Under the pieces are notes generated by a model, which was not told where the DNA came from, ran no database searches, and saw only the letters and a program-made list of their open reading frames with translations. The position numbers and the translations under genes were made by a program. A DNA stretch of 64,000 bases. Origin: Macrococcus equipercicus. GTDB lineage: Bacteria > Bacillota > Bacilli > Staphylococcales > Staphylococcaceae. The stretch is taken from NCBI RefSeq assembly GCF_004359525.2, contig NZ_SCWC02000004.1, forward strand, positions 62,001-126,000. Reading direction: 5' to 3'. Positions 7,736 through 16,778 of the stretch are shown piece after piece (position 1 is the first letter of the stretch; each line of letters starts with the position of its first letter).

Positions 7736-7842
7736 GTTTTTCAAGAAAACCTGGCAGCTTTTGAAGAAATCACGCTCACAAGCTGCAGATTTTCACGAAA
7801 ATCACACTTTTCATCAAAATTCGCTTTTTTCGCGCCGCAGAA
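7736..7842. repeat. Degenerate short palindromes, TTTTCAnnAAAA type
   Basis: Between the NERD gene and the DoxX terminator are four small palindromes close to TTTTCAnGAAAA (near 7742, 7765, 7795 and 7814). GCTGCAG followed by TTTTCA occurs twice, and TTTTTTCGCGCCGC occurs at both ends. This may be an older, decayed repeat array; no gene is visible. Confidence 0.4.
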
Positions 7843-7870
7843 AAAAGAGAGTCGTCATCGACTCTCTTCT
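7841..7870 (-). terminator. Terminator of the deo/DoxX operon
   Basis: AGAGAGTCG/CGACTCTCT stem with loop TCAT; the minus strand continues into T6. It follows the DoxX-like stop. Confidence 0.8.
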
Positions 7871-8216
7871 ACAACTTATCCATCTCTTTAATCAGCCATC
7901 CCTGCAGCGGCAGTCTGCCCCACAGCGCCCACCATGGCAGCTTTCTGCCGTTCAGGTCGATATTGTTCGCCGCCATATAGACGTTCGCCGGAAAGACTGC
8001 GACTAAAAACAGCTGCAGCAGCCGCTTTGTCTTCGGGCCCGGCTTTCTTAACAGCAGGCTCAAGCCGAACAGCACTTCCATGACGCCGGACGCCTGGACG
8101 ATGAACTTGCGGCACGGCAATACTTTCGGCACAATCTTACGGAAGTTCTCCTCCCGTGTGAAATGCAGCACGCCGGCCACCGTATAAACCGTGCCGTACA
8201 GCAGCCGCCTAAACAT
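7869..8216 (-). CDS. DoxX-like membrane protein
   Basis: A 115-residue integral membrane protein with about four hydrophobic helices. The motif [20 protein letters not shown] (residues 15-34) and the [11 protein letters not shown] segment are typical of the DoxX/DUF4870-like small membrane family. Its ATG overlaps the last 8 bases of deoB, so it is probably translated with the deo operon. The function of these proteins is poorly defined; a redox-related role is known only for some family members. Confidence 0.75.
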   Translation of the reverse strand: MFRRLLYGTVYTVAGVLHFTREENFRKIVPKVLPCRKFIVQASGVMEVLFGLSLLLRKPGPKTKRLLQLFLVAVFPANVYMAANNIDLNGRKLPWWALWGRLPLQGWLIKEMDKL

Positions 8217-9390
8217 TCATGTCACCTAAATAGCTGCGGCCGAACTCAGGCAGCGGTACACCAAAGTTATCAGCGATCGTCGCACCGATTGACGCGAATG
8301 TGTCGTGGCTGGCAAGCTTATGGTAATCCTTCACTTTCGGACTGAACATCAGGAGCGGCACATATTCACGCGTGTGGTCAGTGCCTGGTGCGGTCGGGTC
8401 GTTCCCGTGGTCCGCCGTAATGATGACCAGGTCATCTTCACGGAGCTTCGGAATGAGTTCGCCTAACCGGTCGTCGAATGCTTTAATGGCATTCGCATAG
8501 CCTGCTTTGTCGCGGCGGTGACCGTACAATGCATCGAAGTCCACTAAGTTCAGGAAGCTCAAGCCTTCAAAGTCACGGCCGACCACTTCAATCAGCTTGT
8601 CCATGCCGTCCATGTTGTCCTGCGTGCGGATCGCTTCTGTCACGCCCTCGCCGTCATAAATATCATTGATCTTACCGATGGCGATGACGTCAAAGCCGTT
8701 ATCTTTCAGCTCATTCATCACTGTACGGCCGAACGGTTTCAGCGCGTAGTCATGGCGGTGCGCTGTCCGCTTGAAGTTGCCCGGCTCACCGACATACGGC
8801 CGGGCGATAATGCGGCCGATCAAATATTTCGGGTCTTTCGTCAGCTCGCGGACTTTCTCGCAGATGTCATACAGTTCATCCAGCGGAATGATATCTTCAT
8901 GTGCCGCAATCTGCAGCACCGGGTCAGCAGAAGTGTAGACAATCAGGTCACCGGTCTCCATTTGATGCCTGCCATATTCCTCAATGATCTCTGTGCCTGA
9001 CGCCGGCTTGTTCGCGACGACTTTCCGCCCTGACAGTTCTTCGATGGCTGCCACCAGTTCGTCCGGGAAACCGTCCGGATAGACGTTGAACGGCTTGTCA
9101 ATATTCAGCCCCATGATCTCCCAGTGGCCGGTCATCGTATCTTTGCCGACAGACGATTCGCTGAGCTTCGTATAGAAGGCTTCCGGCTTATCGACCGCTG
9201 CGACGCCCGGCAGCGCTTCAATGTTACCGAGTCCGAGCTGCTGCAAGTTCGGCAGTGATTCACCGAAGCCTGCCAGTGTGTTTCTCAGCGTATGGCTGCC
9301 AGTATCGCCGAAGTCAGCCGCATCCGGTGCCTCACCGATGCCGACGGAGTCCATGACGATTAGATGGATTCTGTTAAATGCTTTAGTCAT
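8209..9390 (-). CDS. deoB: Phosphopentomutase
   Basis: A 393-residue alkaline-phosphatase-superfamily enzyme that interconverts (deoxy)ribose 1-phosphate and 5-phosphate. Visible metal and catalytic motifs are [17 protein letters not shown] near the N-terminus, [10 protein letters not shown] with the phosphorylated threonine, [11 protein letters not shown], and [21 protein letters not shown] near the C-terminus. I chose the ATG at 9390, with AGGAG eight bases upstream; an in-frame GTG nine bases earlier overlaps that ribosome site. It is third in a deoC-pdp-deoB order and takes the product of Pdp. Confidence 0.97.
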   Translation of the reverse strand: MTKAFNRIHLIVMDSVGIGEAPDAADFGDTGSHTLRNTLAGFGESLPNLQQLGLGNIEALPGVAAVDKPEAFYTKLSESSVGKDTMTGHWEIMGLNIDKPFNVYPDGFPDELVAAIEELSGRKVVANKPASGTEIIEEYGRHQMETGDLIVYTSADPVLQIAAHEDIIPLDELYDICEKVRELTKDPKYLIGRIIARPYVGEPGNFKRTAHRHDYALKPFGRTVMNELKDNGFDVIAIGKINDIYDGEGVTEAIRTQDNMDGMDKLIEVVGRDFEGLSFLNLVDFDALYGHRRDKAGYANAIKAFDDRLGELIPKLREDDLVIITADHGNDPTAPGTDHTREYVPLLMFSPKVKDYHKLASHDTFASIGATIADNFGVPLPEFGRSYLGDMNV

Positions 9391-9401
9391 AATAACCACT
9401 C

Positions 9402-10703
9402 CTACTCTGTGATAATCGTATGAATCAACGTCGGTGCGTCAGCATGCGCGCTGATCTCGATATTGTCATAGATTTTCTGTTTGACGTCTGCCACGTCTTC
9501 GCGGTTCGCATAAATTGTCACAAGTGACTCGCCTGCTTCTACTTTGTCGCCGACTTTTTTGCGGAGCATCAAGCCGACCGCAAGATCTATCGTATCTTCT
9601 TTCGTCGCACGGCCCGCACCTAGTAGCATGGACGCCACGCCGATTTCGTCTGCAACGATGCGGCTGACGACCCCGCCTGCTTGCGCCGGCACTTCAATCG
9701 TGTAAGCTGCCTGCGGTAACTTCGACACATCATCCACGACACTGCCGTCACCACCCTGGTTCACTAAAAAGTCGCGGAACTTCTCAAGTGCGGCTCCGTT
9801 GGCAATGACTTGCTGGAGCTTCACACGCGCTGCATCCAAGTTGTCAGCCTTGCCGCCGAGCACGACCATCTGGCTGCCGAGCGTGAGCACGAGCTCCGTC
9901 AAATCTTCCGGCCCTTCGCCGCGCAGTGTCTCAATCGCTTCCTGCACTTCCAGCGCATTACCGATCGCAAACCCGAGCGGCTGACTCATATCAGAGATGA
10001 TCGCCATCGTCCGGCGGCCGACGTTGTTGCCGATCTTCACCATAGCACGCGCCAGACGTTCTGCATCTTCGTCGGTCTTCATGAATGCGCCGGCACCTGT
10101 CTTGACATCAAGCACGATTGCGTCTGCGCCTGCTGCAATCTTCTTGCTCATAATGCTTGAGGCGATCAGCGGGATGCTGTTGACCGTCCCTGTCACATCG
10201 CGCAGTGCGTACAGCTTCTTGTCAGCCGGCGTCAAATTGCCTGACTGACCGATGACTGCCACTTTATGCTCGTTCACAAGACGCGTGAACTCGTCCTCTG
10301 TAATTTCCACGTGGAACCCTTCCACCGCTTCCAGCTTGTCAATTGTACCACCTGTATGACCCAGTCCGCGTCCACTCATCTTGGCGACTGGAACACCGAG
10401 CGCTGCAACGAGTGGTGCCAGCACAAGTGTCGTCGTATCGCCGACGCCGCCTGTGGAGTGCTTGTCGACTTTAATGCCGTCGATTGCTGACAAGTCAATC
10501 TGGTCCCCGCTTTCCACCATCGCCATCGTCAAGCTCGCGCGCTCGTCATCATTCATATCCTGAAAATAAATCGCCATCGCAAGAGCAGACGCCTGATAAT
10601 CCGGAATCTCTCCGTTTGTATAACCTGTGATGAAGAATTCAATCTCTTCTTGCGACAGTTCGCCGCCGTCGCGTTTCTTCGCAATAATGTCCACCATTCT
10701 CAT
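9402..10703 (-). CDS. pdp: Pyrimidine-nucleoside phosphorylase
   Basis: A 433-residue thymidine/pyrimidine phosphorylase. Signature [20 protein letters not shown] is at about residues 81-100 and [13 protein letters not shown] follows. A C-terminal biotinyl-like PYNP domain includes [11 protein letters not shown]. It phosphorolyses deoxyuridine, thymidine and uridine to the base and the sugar 1-phosphate, which DeoB and DeoC then break down. Ribosome site GGGGAGG precedes the ATG. It lies between deoC and deoB and is separated from deoC by a terminator-like hairpin. Confidence 0.97.
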   Translation of the reverse strand: MRMVDIIAKKRDGGELSQEEIEFFITGYTNGEIPDYQASALAMAIYFQDMNDDERASLTMAMVESGDQIDLSAIDGIKVDKHSTGGVGDTTTLVLAPLVAALGVPVAKMSGRGLGHTGGTIDKLEAVEGFHVEITEDEFTRLVNEHKVAVIGQSGNLTPADKKLYALRDVTGTVNSIPLIASSIMSKKIAAGADAIVLDVKTGAGAFMKTDEDAERLARAMVKIGNNVGRRTMAIISDMSQPLGFAIGNALEVQEAIETLRGEGPEDLTELVLTLGSQMVVLGGKADNLDAARVKLQQVIANGAALEKFRDFLVNQGGDGSVVDDVSKLPQAAYTIEVPAQAGGVVSRIVADEIGVASMLLGAGRATKEDTIDLAVGLMLRKKVGDKVEAGESLVTIYANREDVADVKQKIYDNIEISAHADAPTLIHTIITE

Positions 10704-10726
10704 GATATGACCTCCCCTTATTCAGA

Positions 10727-10758
10727 TAAAAAAGCAGACGGTTAGTAGTTCCCGTCTG
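10727..10758 (-). terminator. Hairpin between deoC and pdp
   Basis: CAGACGG/CCGTCTG stem that includes the deoC stop region, with a minus-strand CTTTTTT tail. It would end or reduce transcription from deoC into pdp. Confidence 0.7.
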
Positions 10759-11404
10759 TTGTCTGCCCCTGCAGAATTTGCACGCCCGCGCTCGCGCCGA
10801 TACGCGTCGCACCCACTTCGATCATCGCATTGACGTCGTCAGTCGAACGCACGCCGCCCGATGCTTTAACACCCATGTCCGGGCCCACTGTCTCGCGCAT
10901 CAGCTTCACGTCTTCAACAGTCGCGCCGCCTGTAGAGAAACCCGTTGATGTCTTGACGAACGTTGCGCCCGCTTCTTTCGCAAGACGTGATGCACGGCGT
11001 TTTTCGTCGTCATTGAGCAGACTTGTCTCGATGATGACTTTCGTCGTCACACCGCCTGCTGCCGCAACCACTGCTTGAATGTCTTCAAGGACAAGCGCGT
11101 CGTTACCTTCTTTCAGGGCGCCGATGTTGATGACCATATCGACCTCGCCGGCACCATTCTGGATCGCATCCTTCGTTTCGAATGCCTTCACAGCAGATGT
11201 CGCTGCGCCTAACGGGAAGCCGATGACCGTGCAGACTAAGACGTCAGTCCTTGCCAGCGCTTCCGCACAGCGCTTGACGTGCGTCGGGTTGACACAGACG
11301 CTCATAAAGCCGTGCTCCTTCGCCTCAGAGACAAGTGTGTCAATCTGCGCGGTCGTTGCTTCTGGTTTCAATAAGGTGTGATCAATATATTTAGCTAATT
11401 CCAT
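10742..11404 (-). CDS. deoC: Deoxyribose-phosphate aldolase
   Basis: A 220-residue class I aldolase that cleaves 2-deoxyribose 5-phosphate to glyceraldehyde 3-phosphate and acetaldehyde. Seen are the N-terminal [52 protein letters not shown], the Schiff-base lysine in [15 protein letters not shown] and [10 protein letters not shown]. Ribosome site AAAGGAGGAA lies upstream of the ATG. It is the first gene of the deo cluster. Confidence 0.97.
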   Translation of the reverse strand: MELAKYIDHTLLKPEATTAQIDTLVSEAKEHGFMSVCVNPTHVKRCAEALARTDVLVCTVIGFPLGAATSAVKAFETKDAIQNGAGEVDMVINIGALKEGNDALVLEDIQAVVAAAGGVTTKVIIETSLLNDDEKRRASRLAKEAGATFVKTSTGFSTGGATVEDVKLMRETVGPDMGVKASGGVRSTDDVNAMIEVGATRIGASAGVQILQGQTTDGNY

Positions 11405-11489
11405 AAAAAAATTCCTCCTTTATAATCATGTCAATTATACATTATCCAGCGGTAATAATCATATTAAAGTGGATGCCACGGCGAAGCAG

Positions 11490-11535
11490 CAAAAACGTGA
11501 CATGGGCCGCATCCCAGGAATACGGCCCATGTCAT
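11490..11535 (-). terminator. Terminator of the Dps gene
   Basis: Long stem TGACATGGGCCG/CGGCCCATGTCA with a CGTTTTTGC tail on the minus strand, just after the Dps stop. Confidence 0.75.
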
Positions 11536-11550
11536 ATTATTCAGCTGCTA

Positions 11551-12057
11551 TTATTTCCCTAAGTAAGAAGCAAGCATCCAGTTATGTTTCTCGAACTGCG
11601 TGATCATCTCTAAGATCATGTCAGCTGACATTTCGTCTTTTGCTTCCTCAGCTGTATTCTGTCCTTCTTTCAGCTGCTCGATCAGCTGCTGCAAGTCATT
11701 GGACAAGTCTTTGACCATCTCTTCAGCCGTCAAATGCTTACCGGCTTCTTTGACGATTGACTGCTCCAGACATTCTTTCAGCGTGGCAACCGGATGACCG
11801 TTGATCGCAAGCACACGTTCAGCTGTCATATCCAGATACTGACCGACTTCTGTATAGAGCTCCTCGAATTTCACATGCAGCGAGAAAAAGTTAGGACCTT
11901 TCACATACCAGTGATAGTTATGCAGCTTCGTGTACATCACTGTGAAGTTCGCGACCTGCTGATTCAAGACATCAATAACCGGTGACTCTTGCCGCTCTTT
12001 CGGTGCTTTAGTGACTTTCTTTGAAGTGGCCTTTGTTTCTTTTTTAGCTTTTTCCAT
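11551..12057 (-). CDS. dps: Dps-family ferritin-like protein (MrgA type) with lysine-rich N-tail
   Basis: A 168-residue Dps protein, which stores iron, protects DNA and consumes peroxide. The inter-subunit ferroxidase ligands fit the family spacing: H49 in LHNYHW, H61, E65, D76 and E80. The first 23 residues hold many lysines (MEKAKKETKATSKKVTKAPK), a feature that lets some Dps proteins bind DNA directly; MrgA of Bacillus lacks so long a tail. It is monocistronic with its own terminator. PerR control is common for this family, but I could not confirm a PerR box. Confidence 0.92.
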   Translation of the reverse strand: MEKAKKETKATSKKVTKAPKERQESPVIDVLNQQVANFTVMYTKLHNYHWYVKGPNFFSLHVKFEELYTEVGQYLDMTAERVLAINGHPVATLKECLEQSIVKEAGKHLTAEEMVKDLSNDLQQLIEQLKEGQNTAEEAKDEMSADMILEMITQFEKHNWMLASYLGK

Positions 12058-12148
12058 GTAGAAATTCCTCCTATATTATAATGAATGCTGACACAATATG
12101 TCTTTACCCAAAATTTCGGGGTATAATACATTAAAAAAGGAGTGTCCT

Positions 12149-12829
12149 ATGTTTAATAAATATATCATCCCTGCTGTGCTTGTCATTATCCTTGCTGTCA
12201 TGCTCTTCACTATCGACTTATGGAAAAGTGCTGTCGCCTTGCTGCTGCTGACGGACAACTACATTATCTTCGTCATCAGCGCGGCCGTCATCGCCGGACT
12301 CATCGGTCTCGTCTACAGCCGCCTCGCCTACAAAGTCGATAATGACCCGTCGCTCGCGCACGCTGAGCAGGACCGTCAGTCGTTCAAAAAGTTCTCGCTG
12401 ATGAACATCGCCCTCATCATCGCCTTTTATTTCGCGCTCGGCTCCATTTTACTCGTCACGCTCAATCATGCACCCGTCTGGTTAGCCGTGACAAGTGTCA
12501 TCGTCTTGCTGTTCGCCGTCGTCATCCGCTATTACGGCTACAGCCTGATCAACACACTGTACCCGGAACGCGAGCTGCCGAACAGCTTTGAGCCGGACTT
12601 TGATGACCGGCTCATCCAGTCACTGAACAAAGAAGAGATGCTCGTCATCTTCACCGGCCTCTACAATGCTTTCAAGCTGACCAACATTCTGCTGCCGGCT
12701 GCGATGCTCGTCATCACACTGTACGGCTATGCGACAGGGCAGTCGCAGCACTTCGCGCTCTGCATCATCGCGGTGAGTGCGATGCTCATCAACATCATCT
12801 ACCAGCTCACCGTCAGAAAAATGATTTAA
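12149..12829 (+). CDS. DUF3169-like multi-pass membrane protein
   Basis: A 226-residue membrane protein with about six hydrophobic segments (near 5-25, 32-52, 85-105, 110-130, 170-190 and 200-220). The cytosolic stretches are charged, for example PSLAHAEQDRQSF, and it resembles staphylococcal DUF3169 proteins. I chose the ATG at 12149, preceded by AAAAAAGGAGTG, over longer frames without a ribosome site. Function unknown. It converges on the LCP gene and shares a bidirectional terminator with it. Confidence 0.7.
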   Translation: MFNKYIIPAVLVIILAVMLFTIDLWKSAVALLLLTDNYIIFVISAAVIAGLIGLVYSRLAYKVDNDPSLAHAEQDRQSFKKFSLMNIALIIAFYFALGSILLVTLNHAPVWLAVTSVIVLLFAVVIRYYGYSLINTLYPERELPNSFEPDFDDRLIQSLNKEEMLVIFTGLYNAFKLTNILLPAAMLVITLYGYATGQSQHFALCIIAVSAMLINIIYQLTVRKMI

Positions 12830-12858
12830 AGCTCCGGCCAGACGGCCGGAGCTTCTTT
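12829..12858. terminator. Bidirectional terminator
   Basis: AAGCTCCGGCC/GGCCGGAGCTT stem with a short loop between two convergent genes. Confidence 0.85.
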
Positions 12859-13793
12859 CATTTATTCAAGTTCTTCATATATAACGCTTTAATGTGCTGC
12901 TTGTTCTTCTCGTCTGCCATGAAGTACCACAGGCCGTCGTCCAATGTCTGGCCGGTACCGTCCAGCTGGTGCTTCTCCACGTGATCCAGTGCCGCTGTGT
13001 AGCTTGTGCCGAGACTCTCCAGCTCATTGAATGACAAGTCCGTCACGACGTTGCCTGATATCGTCTTCAGCATGCCGTCAAGCTTGCTTACGGAACCGAC
13101 GCTGAGCACTTTCTTCGCCAGTGCCTGCACGACCAGCTGCTGACGTTCCTGACGGCCGAAGTCTCCGCCTGACCCGTCTTCTTTCCGGCTTCTGATAAAT
13201 GCCATCGCCGTATTGCCGTCCATCTTCATAGCCTGGCCTTCCACAAACTGATAGTTACGCACTGTGAACGTCGCGTTGCTGACGACTTTAACGCCGCCGA
13301 CATTATCGATCATGTCTTTCATGCCGTCCATGTTGATCGTTGCGTAGTAATCAATCGGCACACCCATCAGCTGCTCGACTGATTTGACTGCCATTGCAGC
13401 GCCGCCGTATGCATAGGCATGGGCGATTTTTTCCTGCGTCCCTTTACCGACCATCGTGCTGTACGTATCGCGCGGTATTGACACCATCACCGTCTTCTTC
13501 GTGCTCGGGTTGATGCTTAAGAGCATGATCGTGTCACTGCGGCCTGCGTCTCCTGTCGCAAGACGCGTGACATTGGAATCGACACCGAACAGAGCGACTG
13601 ATATCGGGTCTTTCCTGTCGATTGCAACGGCGCTGTCCCGCAGCTCCGATTTCTTCCGGTTCTCGATCGGCTTATGGATAGAATCCGCTGTGCCTTTCAC
13701 CTTGAAATAGGAATAACCGAGAAAGCCGGCGCCGGCAATGATCACTAAACTTAAAATAATTAACGGAATAAAACAGCCTTTTCTTTTCTTCAT
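12858..13793 (-). CDS. LytR-CpsA-Psr (LCP) family wall polymer ligase
   Basis: A 311-residue single-pass membrane protein. The basic start MKKRKGC is followed by a membrane helix (about 8-28) and an extracellular LCP domain with SVALFGVDSN, GRSDTIMLLSINP, SIPRDTY and the arginine-rich AMAFIRSRKEDGSGGDFGRQ. LCP enzymes transfer undecaprenyl-linked polymers such as teichoic acid or capsule to peptidoglycan. With a capsule island 6 kb away it may anchor that capsule, but the sequence alone does not give the substrate. Confidence 0.92.
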   Translation of the reverse strand: MKKRKGCFIPLIILSLVIIAGAGFLGYSYFKVKGTADSIHKPIENRKKSELRDSAVAIDRKDPISVALFGVDSNVTRLATGDAGRSDTIMLLSINPSTKKTVMVSIPRDTYSTMVGKGTQEKIAHAYAYGGAAMAVKSVEQLMGVPIDYYATINMDGMKDMIDNVGGVKVVSNATFTVRNYQFVEGQAMKMDGNTAMAFIRSRKEDGSGGDFGRQERQQLVVQALAKKVLSVGSVSKLDGMLKTISGNVVTDLSFNELESLGTSYTAALDHVEKHQLDGTGQTLDDGLWYFMADEKNKQHIKALYMKNLNK

Positions 13794-13899
13794 CTCTCCA
13801 CCTCAGCAATATTGTACACTTATCTTTACAAAATTGCATCCACCTTAAGGCGGATAATACGGGAAACTAGCTACTATGCTGCCTGGACAGGCATTTATG

Positions 13900-13928
13900 T
13901 TAACAGCTGCCGGGAGTTTAGTTATAAT
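13900..13928 (+). promoter_or_regulatory. Sigma-A promoter of the small gene at 13950
   Basis: TTAACA (13900-13905), a 17-base spacer and TATAAT (13923-13928), 21 bases before the ATG. Confidence 0.6.
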
Positions 13929-13949
13929 TGCTCTAAAAGGAGGATGATT

Positions 13950-14135
13950 ATGAAAGAATTGACGCCTGACGAAATCGCTCATTTAACACAGGGAGAATTT
14001 CTGCATGATAAAGCCACATGTCCTCACCAGCAGCTGGCCGTCGTCCTGCCTGACAGGACGCTCTACATCTGCCTTGACTGCGGGATGGAACGCACGACGC
14101 TCACTGAGTTCACCCCGCGAACCGGCATTGTTTAG
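13950..14135 (+). CDS. Small protein with two CxxC-like pairs
   Basis: A 61-residue protein starting MKELTPDEIAHLTQGEF with AAAGGAGG upstream. It has C-P-H-Q near residue 24 and C-L-D-C near 44-47, so three cysteines and a histidine that could hold one zinc. There is no membrane segment. It stands between the LCP gene and the diguanylate cyclase-ica operon. Function unknown. Confidence 0.6.
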   Translation: MKELTPDEIAHLTQGEFLHDKATCPHQQLAVVLPDRTLYICLDCGMERTTLTEFTPRTGIV

Positions 14136-14276
14136 CAGCAGGCCGTAAGTGGTAAACAAGAACTTATAAGTTACAGCGTCAGCACTATATTGCTGCTAAA
14201 ATGGTTGTGTAAGATTTAATATTTCTGCTCAACGATTATCCAGCGGCTGTCAGCCGTCGCATGAAAGGATTTTATT

Positions 14277-15101
14277 ATGAAACAATTCGATTATACTTTA
14301 GTGCTCGCTGTCTCCTGCTTTATTTTCAGCTTGCTGATCAGCGCCTCTTTCGTCGGTGCGAATGTGCTGATCCATATGAATACGCATAATGTACCGGGAG
14401 CACTGCTGCTGCTCACTGTTATCGTCACACTGCTGCTGTATACGTCCTGCATGATCGCCATCCGCCTGCTCAGTAATAATATGAAATATGCACTGGATGA
14501 AGTGAAAAACGGCAGTTTCTCTGAGGAGCCGGCGAAAAACTCGCATTTCCGCCTGCGTCTGTTCAACGCGGAAATGACTGAGAAGCTGAGCAGCCTGCAG
14601 ACTGACATTTATCTGGACAAAGTCACAAGCATTCCAAACAGAAGAGCACTGTACCGTCACTTTGACGAGCTTTCCCGTAACCACGCTGACCAGCATCATT
14701 ACATCTGCCTGTTTGACATTGACCGCTTCAAAGCAATCAATGACACATACGGCCATGTGACAGGAGATGAGCTGCTCGCAAGCATCTGCCAGCGGATCAC
14801 CGGCTCACTTGCTGACGGTGAACAGTTATTCAGACTGGCGGGCGATGAGTTTGTCATCATCACCTCCTCTGACTACAGCAATCCTTATTTCCCGGCCACA
14901 TTAAAGCTCGACAATCTGTTCAAGCTGCCCTTCGCAGTGACGGAGCACGTGCTCTATACCGGCATCAGCTACGGCTGCAGTGAATACGGTGCAGACGGCA
15001 CGACACTGGATGCGCTCCTCGCGAAGGCGGACGAAGCCATGTATGAACAGAAAAGAACACGGCACGGCAACGAGTCACAGCCTGTCAAATCCATCACATA
15101 A
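14277..15101 (+). CDS. Membrane-bound diguanylate cyclase with an AGDEF active-site motif
   Basis: A 274-residue protein with two N-terminal membrane helices (about 7-33 and 41-64) and a cytosolic GGDEF domain (about 105-270). The domain has DKVTSIPNRRAL, FDIDRFKAINDTYGH (146-160) with the metal-binding aspartate, and AGDEF (188-192) in place of GGDEF; A at the first position occurs in some active cyclases. SYGCSEY and the terminal KADEAMYEQKR are also typical. No inhibitory RxxD site is seen before the motif. The stop is 11 bases before the icaA-type gene, so cyclic di-GMP made here may activate that synthase. Confidence 0.9.
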   Translation: MKQFDYTLVLAVSCFIFSLLISASFVGANVLIHMNTHNVPGALLLLTVIVTLLLYTSCMIAIRLLSNNMKYALDEVKNGSFSEEPAKNSHFRLRLFNAEMTEKLSSLQTDIYLDKVTSIPNRRALYRHFDELSRNHADQHHYICLFDIDRFKAINDTYGHVTGDELLASICQRITGSLADGEQLFRLAGDEFVIITSSDYSNPYFPATLKLDNLFKLPFAVTEHVLYTGISYGCSEYGADGTTLDALLAKADEAMYEQKRTRHGNESQPVKSIT

Positions 15102-15112
15102 GGAGCACTTAC

Positions 15113-16360
15113 ATGATTACTACACTTATCAGCGGCTGGTCAAGCTTCGTGTTTCTCTATCCGCTATTGATGGCCATTGTCTGGCTCGCAGGTTCCATCA
15201 TCTACTTCCTGCGCCGGGAAGGAGCGGCATCTGACGCCATCCCGACCGATATCGACTGGCCGCTCATCAGCATCCTTGTGCCGTGCTACAACGAGCAGGA
15301 CACTGTGCGGGAAACAGTCGAGAACTTGATCAAGCTCGACTATCCGAAGAAAGAGATCATCTGCATCAACGACGGCTCAAAAGACAACACAGCTCAGCTG
15401 ATCAACGAGCTCGCTGCGACGTACGACATTGTACGCGCCATCGACAATCAGGAGAACCGCGGGAAAGCGAACGCACTCAGGCTCGGCCTGTTCGCCTCAC
15501 ACGGAGAATATCTGCTCTGCGTCGACTCAGATGCGATCATCGACAACGATGCACCGTACCATCTCATCAAACATTTCTTCCATAAAGGAGAACGCGTGGC
15601 TGCTGTCACCGGCAACCCGCGCATCCGTAACCGTGACACGCTGCTCGGTAAACTGCAAGTCGTAGAGTACGCCTCCATCATCGGCTCCATCAAACGCACG
15701 CAGCGCATCATCGGCAAGATCATGACCGTGTCAGGGGTGATCGTCGCCTTCCGTAAGAAAGCGCTCGTCGACGTCGGACTGTGGGACGTCGATATGATCA
15801 CAGAAGACATCTCCGTGTCATGGAAGTTCCACGAGCGGTTCTGGGATATCCGCTATGAACCGCAGGCACTGTGCTGGATGCTTGTGCCGGAGAAGCTCGG
15901 CGGCTACTGGAAGCAGCGCGTCCGCTGGGCACAGGGCGGTCAGGAAGTCATCTTCCGCCACTGGGGCGTCTTAAAGAGCTGGAAATACCGCAGACTATGG
16001 CCGATCTATATCGAGCAGTGGGTCAGCATATTCTGGAGCTACTCACTGTTTCTGCTCAGCATCTACTACATGCTCTTTCAGGTCAAGTCACTGCAGGACT
16101 TAATACTGCTGCTCACGTTCTCAGCGTTCACACTGACCATCGTCGCTGTCATCCAGCTGGTCGTGTCGCTCATCATCGATGCGAAGTATGACAACGTCTC
16201 CGCCATGTACTTCTGGGTGGCATGGTATCCGTTCATCTACTGGATCGTCAATGCGGCCATCGCGGTCGTCGCGTTCCCTAAAGCGATCAAGTCTCGAATC
16301 AAAGGAGGTTATGCAGTATGGTCAAGTCCCGACAGAGGAAACAGAGAAGAAACGACTTAA
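15113..16360 (+). CDS. icaA: Poly-beta-1,6-N-acetylglucosamine synthase, catalytic subunit
   Basis: A 415-residue family-2 processive glycosyltransferase, close in length to staphylococcal IcaA. An N-terminal membrane helix (about 12-33) precedes the catalytic domain with ISILVPCYNEQD (52-63), the D-x-D VDSD (137-140), the catalytic TED (230-232) and the Q-x-x-R-W motif QRVRW (268-272). Several C-terminal membrane helices follow. It polymerises UDP-GlcNAc into PNAG at the membrane. A ribosome site AAGGAGC lies before the ATG. The 3' end overlaps icaD by 43 bases, as the two genes also overlap in Staphylococcus. Confidence 0.94.
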   Translation: MITTLISGWSSFVFLYPLLMAIVWLAGSIIYFLRREGAASDAIPTDIDWPLISILVPCYNEQDTVRETVENLIKLDYPKKEIICINDGSKDNTAQLINELAATYDIVRAIDNQENRGKANALRLGLFASHGEYLLCVDSDAIIDNDAPYHLIKHFFHKGERVAAVTGNPRIRNRDTLLGKLQVVEYASIIGSIKRTQRIIGKIMTVSGVIVAFRKKALVDVGLWDVDMITEDISVSWKFHERFWDIRYEPQALCWMLVPEKLGGYWKQRVRWAQGGQEVIFRHWGVLKSWKYRRLWPIYIEQWVSIFWSYSLFLLSIYYMLFQVKSLQDLILLLTFSAFTLTIVAVIQLVVSLIIDAKYDNVSAMYFWVAWYPFIYWIVNAAIAVVAFPKAIKSRIKGGYAVWSSPDRGNREETT

Positions 16361-16776
16361 TCGTCAGAACGAAGAAAAACCCGGTCATCGAAACCGTGCT
16401 GTTCATCCTATCCATCCTGCTCTGGTTCTACGTACTGTACGCCGTCACTTTCTTTGTCGCAGCATTCTTCAACCTGCCGGTCGATATCGTCAACATCGTC
16501 AAGATCATACTGAACTTAAAGAACAAGGACATCATCAGCTTCAGCTTGTCCCTGCTCTATTACACCATCTTCATCTTCGGCGCACTTTATTTCTGGGGGC
16601 TGTACAACAAGCTGCGCTACGGCAGACTGAACCGCCGGAAATATCCGGGGCCGACGACAGAAGAAGAACTCATGCAGCTCGACTACATCAGTCACGACAT
16701 CTACATCCAGCTGCAGCAGGCGAAAACCATCACGTTCAAACAAAACCCATTAGTGGATAAGAAAGTGAAGTCCTGA
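16318..16776 (+). CDS. icaD: PNAG synthase accessory subunit (IcaD/PgaD-like), extended C-tail
   Basis: A 152-residue protein with two membrane helices (about 22-48 and 73-95). It begins MVKSRQRK, like staphylococcal IcaD (MVKPRQRE), but is about 50 residues longer. The region after helix two, WGLYNKLRYGRLNRRK (93-108), looks like the PgaD family pattern W-x-x-Y-N-x-x-R-F-x-x-x-x-R-R. In E. coli PgaC/PgaD this subunit helps form the cyclic di-GMP-binding complex. It starts with AAAGGAGG inside the end of icaA. The IcaD role is well supported by position and topology; ligand binding is inferred. Confidence 0.85.
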   Translation: MVKSRQRKQRRNDLIVRTKKNPVIETVLFILSILLWFYVLYAVTFFVAAFFNLPVDIVNIVKIILNLKNKDIISFSLSLLYYTIFIFGALYFWGLYNKLRYGRLNRRKYPGPTTEEELMQLDYISHDIYIQLQQAKTITFKQNPLVDKKVKS

Positions 16777-16778
16777 TT

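Noticed and set aside
12058..12110. PerR box upstream of dps
   Set aside because: ATTATAAT is present, but the full inverted repeat TTATAAT-N-ATTATAA is not; it may only be a -10 element.
14136..14276. Cyclic di-GMP riboswitch upstream of the cyclase
   Set aside because: Attractive in context, but I could not find the conserved core or paired stems.
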